Shown: positions 11,055-19,407 of the stretch, one piece after another
How the letters are laid out: each line of letters starts with the position of its first letter
Numbering within the stretch: the stretch's first letter is position 1
The notes under the pieces: model-generated
Told to the model about the DNA's origin: nothing
What the model saw: only the letters and a program-made list of their open reading frames with translations
Databases searched by the model: none
Program-made: the position numbers and the translations under genes
Assembly (NCBI GenBank): GCA_038501195.1
Contig: JBBPUQ010000005.1
Location: 2,542,001-2,606,000, forward strand
Direction of reading: 5' to 3'
Source of the DNA: Nemania diffusa
Taxonomy: Eukaryota > Ascomycota > Sordariomycetes > Xylariales > Xylariaceae
Length of the DNA: 64,000 nucleotides

Positions 11055-12440
11055 CTAAGTAGCCCAGAGGGTTGCAATTGTTGCTCTAGGCAAGGCTTGA
11101 GATTGGGTCTGCGCATGCTGTTGAGCCAACCGTATTAAGTTGCTGGCCTCTGTCCCCAAGTATAGGGGCATTTTGAGACGCTGTGCCTCGGTGACAGCCT
11201 CCTGTAGCTGTCTTGCCATATCCTGGAGGCTTTCGCCCTCGGCTTCAGCAACCATGTGGTTGCCACGAAGCATATTTATGATTTCTAGGCCGACGGTTTC
11301 AAACACTTTCGAGCCGCCGGCCGCGTTGATGCAGAGATCGTAAACCTGGTCTAGGTCAAGCTGACAGCGTTTTGCAAAGGCCAAGGACTCGGCTGTCCCA
11401 CAGAGGTAGATGCCCCTGAGCAGTGCTTTCACCAGGGCGAGTTTCTTTACCTTCTCTTCCTCAGTCAGTCGTGACACGGCGTCTTTCATGCCTTCGGTGT
11501 ACAACCTTATCAGGCTACTATCATCATCGGCGCCATATCCTCTCGCAATGCTAGAGAAGTACACTTGCTCAGCGGTCCCAGTCATGGGTGTCGGGAAACC
11601 CGCTCTCCAAGCTTCGGATGTGATGATGCCTGCATCCTTGAGTATAATGGTGATGGCACTTGCGACAGGCTTGAACTGCGACAATATCCTAGGGCCACGG
11701 TGGCCAAACATCCAAGCGGAAGCATCCGAGGCCTGGATGCTGTCATATGTATATTCCAGGTCTAGTCCCAACTGCTGGGCAAACCCCATGCCTTCACTGG
11801 TAGCTAGGATCTTCACGGCCGCTAGCACCTGATGCACCATCTTCATATTACTGCCAGCGCCGATTCCGCCGCTGACGATATATAGCTTGGACGTATCTGA
11901 AAGCTCTTGGAGGAGAAAATGAGCCTTTTCAAGCGCCTCGTCCGACGCGCCGGCCATGATGGATAACGTGCCATCAGCAGCTCGCCCTGCGCCACCAGAC
12001 ACAGGGCAATCAACGAGAAGCACGTCGCCGCGTCCCTTTTTTGCCAGCTGTGCCGCGAGGCTCTGAACATAGGCGCACGGTACGGTCGAGCACAGAAGCA
12101 GTGAAACGCCCTCGGATAGCGCACTCAATGCCGGGGTTTCGCCTTCAAACAGTACCGCCTGCGCCTGCGCGGCTGTAGCCACCATACACACAACATAATC
12201 GTGACCGCGAACCGCCTCCGAGGGTGTAGAAGCGGTGCTGCCTCCGGCGGCACGAAACCGCTCGAGGGTCGGCGGCCACACGTCAAATCCCGTGACAGGA
12301 TACCCTTGTTTCACAAGATGCGTTGCCATGCCAAAGCCCATGGCGCCCAGGCCTATGAAGGCGATCTTCGGCTTGGCCGAATCTGCCATTTTGGGATTTG
12401 GAGAGGATGGGCTGTGACCTAGTACTATGCTAGAAGACAT
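11055..12440 (-). CDS. 6PGDH/3-hydroxyisobutyrate-dehydrogenase-type oxidoreductase with duplicated C-terminal domain
   Basis: A single exon encodes 461 residues; relatives with one C-terminal domain have about 290-310. ATG at 12440 is the first start; ATG at 12389 (MADSAKPKIAFIG) is closer to the family start. The N-terminal Rossmann domain has the dinucleotide motif GLGAMG (about 30-35). The substrate motif is DCPVSGGAGRAADG. The first helical domain carries the catalytic-lysine motif GAGSNMKMVHQ (Lys about 200). From about residue 320 a second helical domain of the same fold type follows (KLALVKALLRGIYLCGTAESLAFA, then YDLCINAAGGSKVFE), without the K-x-x-H/N motif. Closest functional type is the L-threonate/beta-hydroxyacid dehydrogenase group, which oxidises C3-C4 hydroxyacids with NAD. 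It is divergent from the aldolase gene and belongs to the 11-20 kb sugar-phosphate block. Substrate is unknown. Confidence 0.85.
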   Translation of the reverse strand: MSSSIVLGHSPSSPNPKMADSAKPKIAFIGLGAMGFGMATHLVKQGYPVTGFDVWPPTLERFRAAGGSTASTPSEAVRGHDYVVCMVATAAQAQAVLFEGETPALSALSEGVSLLLCSTVPCAYVQSLAAQLAKKGRGDVLLVDCPVSGGAGRAADGTLSIMAGASDEALEKAHFLLQELSDTSKLYIVSGGIGAGSNMKMVHQVLAAVKILATSEGMGFAQQLGLDLEYTYDSIQASDASAWMFGHRGPRILSQFKPVASAITIILKDAGIITSEAWRAGFPTPMTGTAEQVYFSSIARGYGADDDSSLIRLYTEGMKDAVSRLTEEEKVKKLALVKALLRGIYLCGTAESLAFAKRCQLDLDQVYDLCINAAGGSKVFETVGLEIINMLRGNHMVAEAEGESLQDMARQLQEAVTEAQRLKMPLYLGTEASNLIRLAQQHAQTQSQALPRATIATLWAT

Positions 12441-12898
12441 TCCTCAGAGATACGACGAAGATGGTAGTCTCTGATTTGGTGTAGCAATGGAATGTGTCGT
12501 CTGAATTAAACTGGTATGAGACAGACAATAGTAACAGCGGCACTATTCTGTAGGTACAACAACACCACCATGAACTAGCCCATCAATCTCCAAATCAAAA
12601 TAGGCGTAGTTTCGTTTACACAAGTTGTACATGAAAGAAAGCGGTTAGCCGATTCATATCGTCACTACGCACTAATGCTCCAACATACAGCCTGAATAGA
12701 GTCGATACTTCTCCTTTTCTAGCCCTGGGAGAAGCCGATATACCAGCGGTATGTTGCCGTCCCGCACCAATGGGGTATGCCGAAAGAAAAAAATAATAAG
12801 TTCTCGTTCGCCACTCTAGTTTGCTAAGGCATGGGCATGGTGAAAACATGACCCGGCAGTAAGGGCGAATAGAGCGAAACACGAGCCCGCACTACGAC

Positions 12899-12915
12899 CT
12901 CGGGCAAAACCCGAG
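12899..12915. promoter_or_regulatory. CTCGGG-N5-CCCGAG inverted repeat, candidate Zn2Cys6 regulator site
   Basis: Perfect 6-base arms flank the spacer CAAAA. It contains CGG-N7-CCG, the geometry typical of sites for fungal Zn2Cys6 binuclear-cluster dimers. It lies about 460 bases upstream of the dehydrogenase and 620 upstream of the aldolase. No regulator gene is visible nearby, so the assignment is inference from motif shape only. Confidence 0.3.
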
Positions 12916-13033
12916 CCTCGATCAACTCATACGCTACTGTGGGGGGTTCTTTGTTCCTACCTGTCTTCTAACGTCTTCTAACCTTAGGTACCTTAACTAG
13001 TGTGGCATGCTCCCCCGCTCGCCTCCATCCTGA

Positions 13034-13065
13034 CCCCCTTTCCCCCCTTTCCCCCCTTTTCCCCC
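13034..13065 (-). promoter_or_regulatory. C-rich tract (G-quadruplex motif on the minus strand, overlapping CCCCT stress elements)
   Basis: Four C-runs of 5, 6, 6 and 5 are separated by three or four T. Read on the minus strand these are four G-runs with 3-4-base loops, the textbook quadruplex pattern. Each C-run ends in CCCCT, the stress-response-element core bound by Msn2/4-type factors in yeast. It lies in the shared dehydrogenase/aldolase promoter. Confidence 0.45.
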
Positions 13066-13536
13066 TCATGGCTCCTGTTCTCCGGGAAAAGTCATTCACC
13101 AAGGAACTAATTTCCACCTGTCTCGCGCCCGCAAACGCCCAACGACAAGATAGTCAGTCTGCTTAGACTACTTATTCGAGCTACCCAGACTGGGTAATCC
13201 AGAAACAGTGCGTTACTATACATAGTACAACATACCTACCCCACGTTAGTGGAGCGTCACACCTTTGGGGAGATGTCTCGATTGGGGGGACAATGACAAG
13301 TGATGTAGTAGTATTGGACCGGAGGGGAGCGAGTTGCCATTTTACAAAACCACCATCATACTGCCCCTGTTTAGGTGTACGCTTACGCCGTGCCAGGTCC
13401 ATGTTCGTTGACCCTTCAGTTAGACCCTGGGTAGTGACAGAATCCCGTAGTCGACGACATAACAGGCTCGCCATATATATACTTTCCTCATAAACGGCTA
13501 CTCGAGGTGTGGGACGTGAGAGGACGGGAAGGCAAA

Positions 13537-14412
13537 ATGGTTCGGCCACCACTTGACCAGAACAGGTCGATGGCGATCCTCAACGCCGCCCGAGACGGCG
13601 GGTATGGCGTGCCGGGTATGTGCTGCTATAACATAGAGTCTATTATCGCAACGGTGCGGGCCGCCGAAGCTGCCAACTCGCCAGCCATGGTCCTGCTATT
13701 CCCGTGGGCCATCGAGTACGCCGGCGAGGCGCTCGTCCGGGCCGCCGCGACGGCTGCCCACTCGGCTCGCGTGCCCGTGTCGCTGCATCTCGACCACGCG
13801 CAAACACCCGACCTCGTGCGCCGCGCCGCCGACATCGAAGATGGCTTCGACAGCATCATGTGTGACATGAGCCACTACGAAAAGGAAGAGAATCTAGCGC
13901 TGACCCGCGAGCTTGTCACGTACTGTCACGAGCGTGGCATCGCGGCCGAGGCAGAACCGGGCCGCATCGAGGGCGGCGAGGACGGCGTGGCCGAGACGGC
14001 CGACCTCGAGGCCGTGTTGACCACACCCGAGCAGGCCGAGGAGTTCGTGGCCACTGGCATCGAGATGCTGGCACCTGCGTTTGGCAACGTCCACGGCGAG
14101 TACGGGCCCCGTGGCATCCAGCTCGAGTACGACCGTCTCGAGTCCATCAACAAGGCCGTCGGCGACCGCGTGCGGCTCGTGCTGCATGGCGCCGATCCCT
14201 TCGATCAGGACATCTTCCAGCGGTGCATCCGCGCCGGCGTGTCCAAGATCAACATTAATAAGGGCATGAACAAGCATTACGCCACTGTGCAAAAGGAGAT
14301 GCAGGGCAAGCCCCTAACAAGCGTCATCGAGGCCGGCACGGACGCCATGCAGAAGGCTATTGAGAAATACATGCATGAGCTGGGCAGTGCGGGTAAAGCC
14401 CCCGCGAAATAA
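13537..14412 (+). CDS. Class II (zinc) ketose-bisphosphate-type aldolase
   Basis: A single exon encodes 291 residues, near the 280-350 usual for the FbaA/GatY/KbaY superfamily. The in-frame codon at 13507 is GTG, so ATG 13537 (MVRPPLDQNRS) is chosen. Zinc ligands and catalytic residues are present: HLDHA (Asp 86, His 87), EAEPGRI, FGNVHGEYG (His 186) and LVLHGADPF (His 217). Two substrate motifs differ from textbook class II aldolases: the usual HGGSG/HGASG reads HGADP, and the usual NIDT reads NINK (Asn 239 kept, Asp to Asn, Thr to Lys). The TIM-barrel enzyme should cleave or form a C-C bond on a ketose (phosphate) in the cytosol. The altered phosphate pocket makes fructose-1,6-bisphosphate an unlikely main substrate. 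It converges with the kinase gene downstream. Confidence 0.9.
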   Translation: MVRPPLDQNRSMAILNAARDGGYGVPGMCCYNIESIIATVRAAEAANSPAMVLLFPWAIEYAGEALVRAAATAAHSARVPVSLHLDHAQTPDLVRRAADIEDGFDSIMCDMSHYEKEENLALTRELVTYCHERGIAAEAEPGRIEGGEDGVAETADLEAVLTTPEQAEEFVATGIEMLAPAFGNVHGEYGPRGIQLEYDRLESINKAVGDRVRLVLHGADPFDQDIFQRCIRAGVSKININKGMNKHYATVQKEMQGKPLTSVIEAGTDAMQKAIEKYMHELGSAGKAPAK

Positions 14413-14829
14413 CGGTTGTGTATTTTGTCATCAAGATAGGTATTATTCTTTCTCTATATAGTAGCGATGAGAAGAGAGAGTCAACCGCATACGCCATCCA
14501 TTTCTGTCCCTCTCTCTCTCTCTCTCTCTTTGATACAATGTCACTGGATGAAAGCCTTCTCAAAAAGTTAGAACATGTCCAGCATCGAATAACGACACTC
14601 CTATTTGACTATATTTCTATTCAACCTACTTTGAAGTCTGAGTTCAATGATACAACAAAGCAGAGAAGAAACATAGTAGAATAAGAGAGACTTGGGGGTC
14701 GTAGGTCGTACTACGCTAAATACAAAATCAAACCGACTAGGCGCATACACACTCGCCCTTACATATATATATGTATTCTCTATTATCCATTCGTGTCTCT
14801 GCCTCACTTCCATTCCAGCGCTCCATCCG
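14413..14829. other. Tail-to-tail intergenic region with CT microsatellite
   Basis: 417 bases between the aldolase (+) and the kinase (-). A (CT)n run of about 20 bases sits near 14510-14530 and a short TA run near 14762. No gene was found. Confidence 0.6.
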
Positions 14830-16611
14830 TCATATCCCATCCTGCAACCCCTTAATCACAACCATAGCACCCCATGCACCAGGATCAGGAGGCAGATCAT
14901 GACTCGCGTCCTGCCCAGCGCCAACGTACGTTGCTCGACCTAGCCTTGGCTTGAGCGTCTTCGTCTTCTCAGCTCCGGCCACCGCTGCATCAACGCCCTC
15001 GTTGAAGTTTCCATTCGCAGCCAGACCCTCAGCAAACGGGATCAGCGTGTCCATGACCGTACGATCGCCTATCTTCGCCGGCGTATACCGGGACAAGTTG
15101 TCGAGCGCAGTGCGTACCGCTACCGCCCATAGCTTCGGAACCTTGCCCTCCTCTCCCTCCTTCGCCAGGATAAAGTTATCCACCAGTGCCGCTCGTAGGG
15201 CGACGAAGAAGATACCTAGAATACCGCCCAGAGTGCCACCCATCCTACCTTCTAGAATCTCCTCTATCTCTTGCAGCACAGCGCCAACGGACCCATTGCT
15301 TGCTACTTTAGCGTCTAGTGCCTCCAGGAGATAAAGTGCCCCTGTTTTCAGAGTTTCGCCGCAGTCACCGTCGCCCATGACGGTGTCCCACCGCGTCAGG
15401 TCTGGCTCGGCCTCGACGAGCTTCTTGCAGGCCGTGCGGAGCATGCGGTCGAGCTGCGCGGGGTCGACCTTGAGATCCGTGGCGTCGTCGATGGCTGGGC
15501 GTGGCGCGGCTGGTGGCTGCACGAACTGCTCCCTTCGCGGACGCCGTCTCGCCTGGGATCCTGCCATGGACTCCCAGTGCGTGTCGGTGCGGGCGTCGAA
15601 GAATCCCTTGATCTCATCGGCCGAGTATGAGCAAGTTTCGGCGGCGGCGGTGACGTTGACAATGGACACGGAGAACGCGGGTGCGTTGAGCGACGTTTCC
15701 AGGAACCCTGACACCACGCGCACGGGGTCGATCTTCCAGCTTGTGTCGAGCTGGTCCAGAAGCTCGTCTACGAGCGCGCCCATCTCGAGATAGGACATGC
15801 CGCCAAAGTTGCTTACCAAGAGGATAGTCTCGTCGCCCTCGTTGAAGTGGACGTAGCCGCGCAGCGGATCCGTCTCGTCCAGTAAATAGGTTAGGATAGT
15901 CTTGACCAAGTCTTCAGGTGAGGGGACGGGTGATATCTTTATGTAGCCAGGCTCGTTATGGGGGCCGGTGCCAATCTCCAGCTCATCAGCCTTGGACTGG
16001 GCGTGCTCTGCTCGGCCGGGCACATGGCAGTGATCCAAGGTGACAGCAATAGAGACAATCTGCTGAGAGAAGGCCACGCCAAGATCGTAGACCTCATCGA
16101 GAGAACCGCCTGCGCCCGAAGCACCACCCATGACCTTCAGGACGCCAATTTGTCCCGCAAGACCTCGGCGCCCTACCAGGCTTCCGGTCTTGCCCACCGA
16201 CACATCATCGCCGCAGATGATCATCCGGCATTTGTGGCCCTTGGCATTGGCCTTCTCGGCGGCCAGGCCGAAATGCAAGCAGTCACCCGTGTAATTGGTG
16301 ACGACGAGAATAGTTCCCTCGTTTGATGGGACGGCATCAATACCCGCGATGATCTGCTTGGTGCTGGGGGAAGCGAAGACGTCACCGGCAACGGAGGCCG
16401 CCAGCATGTTAGTGCCTACATAGCCGGACCAGGCAGGTTCGTGGCCGGATCCACCGCCGCTGATAATAGAGACAGTCGATCTGTCGTATGCGGAATTGTA
16501 CACCACCCTATTCTGCTCGTCTAGAGCAAGCGCAGGGTTGTAAGCAATGAGGCCTCGGAGGCCCTTATTGACGAGACCATCTAGCGAGTTGAAGAGATGA
16601 ACTTTCGACAT
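14830..16611 (-). CDS. EYK1: DhaK-DhaL two-domain ATP-dependent kinase, likely L-erythrulose/dihydroxyacetone kinase
   Basis: Single exon of 593 residues from the conserved start MSKVHLFNSLDGLV (the open frame extends 55 codons further up to an ATG at 16776). The DhaK domain (about 1-340) has SGGGSGHEP (His 57), NYTGD (Asp 110) and GTGPHNEPG, whose His 218 is the residue that binds the ketone covalently; the usual IHGEPG is altered around it. The DhaL domain (about 400-593) has the Mg-ATP motif WDTVMGDGDCGETL, GGTLGGILG and GDRTVMDTL. The layout equals yeast Dak1 and Yarrowia Eyk1. The enzyme phosphorylates a short ketose such as dihydroxyacetone or L-erythrulose. Presence of TIM-like and RpiB-like partners next door favours L-erythrulose, giving L-erythrulose-1-phosphate; sequence alone cannot exclude dihydroxyacetone. 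It is divergent from the RpiB gene. Confidence 0.9.
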   Translation of the reverse strand: MSKVHLFNSLDGLVNKGLRGLIAYNPALALDEQNRVVYNSAYDRSTVSIISGGGSGHEPAWSGYVGTNMLAASVAGDVFASPSTKQIIAGIDAVPSNEGTILVVTNYTGDCLHFGLAAEKANAKGHKCRMIICGDDVSVGKTGSLVGRRGLAGQIGVLKVMGGASGAGGSLDEVYDLGVAFSQQIVSIAVTLDHCHVPGRAEHAQSKADELEIGTGPHNEPGYIKISPVPSPEDLVKTILTYLLDETDPLRGYVHFNEGDETILLVSNFGGMSYLEMGALVDELLDQLDTSWKIDPVRVVSGFLETSLNAPAFSVSIVNVTAAAETCSYSADEIKGFFDARTDTHWESMAGSQARRRPRREQFVQPPAAPRPAIDDATDLKVDPAQLDRMLRTACKKLVEAEPDLTRWDTVMGDGDCGETLKTGALYLLEALDAKVASNGSVGAVLQEIEEILEGRMGGTLGGILGIFFVALRAALVDNFILAKEGEEGKVPKLWAVAVRTALDNLSRYTPAKIGDRTVMDTLIPFAEGLAANGNFNEGVDAAVAGAEKTKTLKPRLGRATYVGAGQDASHDLPPDPGAWGAMVVIKGLQDGI

Positions 16612-17942
16612 CACTAAGTCGTAAATGCGTACAGTGTGAGGCCCCAATGGAAAAAGGCACCGGCTATATGAGAACGAGTAGGTAAAAGCAGCCAAGTCAA
16701 GTCTGTTCGCCCCGGTAGCGGCTATAGCGTCGGCATACACGAGCGGAGAGGAGTGTGCGCGATAGGGTATGAACAAGGTGAGTGCGTCGTGTGCGACGTG
16801 AGCTGGCAGGCAATATTAAATGAGGAGACGACCGAGGTGTACATGCGGAGGGAGAGAGAATAAAAGACGGTAATGCATCCAGGGGCACGAAATTGGGGAA
16901 GGAGGTTATATCCATGTATCGATGGCAGTACGGTTTACACAATGCTCTCGACACAACACCCGGAACGTTCGCATACCGTACCAATTGCAATCGTCACCAT
17001 CATCATTCAGGTAAACCGGCGTGTCCGTCTAGACATCACTCGTACGGGGATAGAAACCGACTGCACCGAACTAGAGTGCGAAGATTTCTCCCCATCCTTT
17101 GACCAAGCTAGCTGGCTGTCTAGTAGATCCTGCTAGCATCGGATCACGACAAAACACGGGCACACAGGAGAAACCATAACGATACTGTGCCATGAGGAAT
17201 GCGTCCTCGGGAGCCTAGTCCTACAAAGTATGCGTACATAAGTCTGGATCAATGACGTGGGGACGGATGGTGGGGGAACAAACGGTCGCGTGAGTCGCCG
17301 GGGGTCCCCAGATTTCCCGTCATTCTGGAGAATCGGGGGGAGAAAAACAGCAGAAGATTCGAACATGATAGCTTCGTCGAGGGGTAAACTGGTCCGGGGA
17401 ACGACAGCACTTTACCCAGCGGGTTTCCTATTTTGGCAACCCGGCCGCGTGCGATCGATGCCCAGACACACACAACATCCAGACTTACATAGTAGCTACC
17501 TATAGGCAGCTTGGACTAGCACATGTCCCTCCCCTCCTATCACCAATGGTCGAGCTTCTGAGCTGTTGTCGTCGAGGGGTAACGCCCCGAATCGGATGTT
17601 GTGTTCCTACAAAGGGGTATGGTGCTGTAATCCTACGCACCATGAATCCCGAGACGAGACGACGTATGCATCTAGTCTCCATATCGACTGGTCTGACTTG
17701 CTACCATTGGGAAGCGTTTGGATAATAGAGAGCAGTTCGCTATTGTCCTACTGGCTGTGCATTGCCATAATCTTCAATCGATCTAGAGCCAGCTTTTGCC
17801 TGTTCGTTTGCTACTCCACGAGTCGTCTAATTTGCCTCGTGGCAACGGTCTGACGTCTGGCGCGCACTATTCACGGCTCTCGTTTCTGCATCAGATATAC
17901 TAAATATATATATATATATATATCCTCTCAATCCAAGGCAAA
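16612..17942. other. Divergent promoter region of the kinase and the RpiB-type isomerase
   Basis: 1.33 kb between two start codons. A (TA)n box at about 17903-17924 lies 20-40 bases before the RpiB ATG. Two CTCGGGA/TCCCGAG half-sites resembling the arms of the repeat at 12899 occur near 17210 and 17650. Overlapping open frames here show no resemblance to known proteins. Confidence 0.6.
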
Positions 17943-18510
17943 ATGACCGTTCCCAAATGGAGAATTGCTATGGCTGCAGACGTACGTTGGCTCTATTTCC
18001 CTTCAGGCTCACTTATATACAGGCCAAGGGTCTATACCAAGAGGGGTGGAATTGACATACAATATTGTTGTTCACTAGGACGCCGGCGTCAACTACAAAA
18101 ACAAGATCAAGGCCGACTTTGAGAGCGACCCGCGCGTCGAGTCCGTAACGGACGTCGGTAGCCTCACGGTCGACGACAAGACGGCATATCCTCACCGTGC
18201 CGCCGCAGCCGCTCAGCTCGTGGCGGACGGGAAAGTCGACCGCGCCCTTCTCATCTGCGGCACCGGTCTCGGTGTCGCCATCAGTGCCAATAAGGTCAAG
18301 GGCGTTCGCGCGGTCACGGCGCATGACAGCTTTTCTGTCGAGCGCGCTGTGTTGAGCAATAATGCCCAAGTATTATGTATGGGCGAGCGTGTTATCGGGC
18401 TCGAATTGGCCCGTCGGCTCGCCAAAGAGTGGCTTGGCTATGTCTTCGACACCTCGAGTGCCAGTGCAGCTAAGGTCGAGGCGATCAATGAGCTAGAAAA
18501 GGGCTTGTGA
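17943..18510 (+). CDS. EYI2: RpiB/LacAB-type sugar-phosphate isomerase, likely D-erythrulose-4-phosphate isomerase
   Basis: Two exons (17943-17981, only 13 codons, and 18079-18510) give 156 residues, the normal RpiB length of about 150. Donor GTACGT and acceptor CTAG restore the frame. The catalytic loop [19 protein letters not shown] carries the active Cys (about 73). The canonical N-terminal CDHAG of ribose-5-phosphate isomerase B reads ADDAG, so the ring-opening His is replaced. The region normally HNDANVLALG reads [15 protein letters not shown], as I recall for tetrulose-phosphate isomerases of the EryI/DerI type. Likely reaction: D-erythrulose-4-phosphate to D-erythrose-4-phosphate, feeding the pentose-phosphate pathway. 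Neighbours support this: a DhaK-type kinase divergently upstream and a TIM-like gene in tandem. Ribose-5-phosphate isomerase activity remains possible. Confidence 0.88.
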
Positions 18511-19407
18511 TGAGCGACAAGGCCCACCTATCTAAGTAATGCAATATGAAGAATACCGAAGTAACCAAGCTTGCCCGATGAACTTACCATCAAAATACTC
18601 TAGCATAGGATCTTGAGAACTGGAGCTGGAGCTGGAACTGGAGCTGGAACATCATGAATGGTTATTAAGAACCATAAAAATAAACTATATTTCTTACCGG
18701 TACCATGGTTTGAGATTGGGAAAACTTGAAATAGTCCCAAATCTCCCCCGGGTTGAAGTTGTTGTTGAGGCAAATGTTTGTTTATCAATCTAATACGTAG
18801 GTAATTAGCTCATCTATGAAATAAGCGTCGCTACCTTCGAGTCTCGAGGCGTGTCCGTCGCCGACCAATAACGAGATGGCGTATAGAGCAAATATAAGAC
18901 TGCTGCAACGGGATGAGTTCGCAGAGTGGTCCACTCGGCGTCCTAAACCAGGAAATAGGAATTCGATGCGATGCTCTCCGAGAAAGGAGCTTGTTTTCGG
19001 CCCAGATATCCAAGCCACACCACACATTCTTAAGGAACAGACAGGGCACCGCTGCAGGTACCGAGCTTATTTCTGAGTTGCCTGACTATATGTACATACA
19101 TATGTACCTAATGTAAGCATACATAACCCCGTATACCTTAGGTAGGTAGGTACCTACATAATCTATTCCTGCAGGCCCTTAGACTACCTAAGTACCTAGG
19201 TAGGTAGTTGTGCTACCACACCTACATACATAATGTATGTAGCCAGCCCACCTATGTAGATACAAACATCATCGTCTATATACATACCCACTCATCGAGG
19301 GTCTCATTCTTCAAATACTCTCACGCGGTCTACATACACTTCACAGTGAAACGACGAAACCAAAGACATCAAGTAAACCAAATATAGAAAGAAAAAAACG
19401 CAACATC
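18511..19407. other. Intergenic region upstream of the TIM-like gene, repeat-rich
   Basis: 897 bases. The first 600 show nothing recognisable. From about 19090 it is rich in TAGG/ACCT repeats and palindromes, with a TATATA box near 19277 about 130 bases before the ATG. Confidence 0.6.
19136..19242. repeat. TAGG/ACCT repeat tract with a 10-base-arm palindrome
   Basis: Tandem TAGG and inverted ACCT units fill 19136-19209. A perfect inverted repeat follows: arms CTACATACAT (19222-19231) and ATGTATGTAG (19233-19242) around a single A. The same palindrome core recurs at 54143-54167. Confidence 0.8.

Larger units (their letters stand above)
12441..13536. other. Divergent promoter region of the dehydrogenase and the aldolase
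   Basis: About 1.1 kb between two start codons. It contains a C-rich tract with four C-runs (13034-13065), an inverted repeat (12899-12915) and a TATATATA box near 13473, about 65 bases before the aldolase ATG. The open frames here show no family resemblance. Confidence 0.7.
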
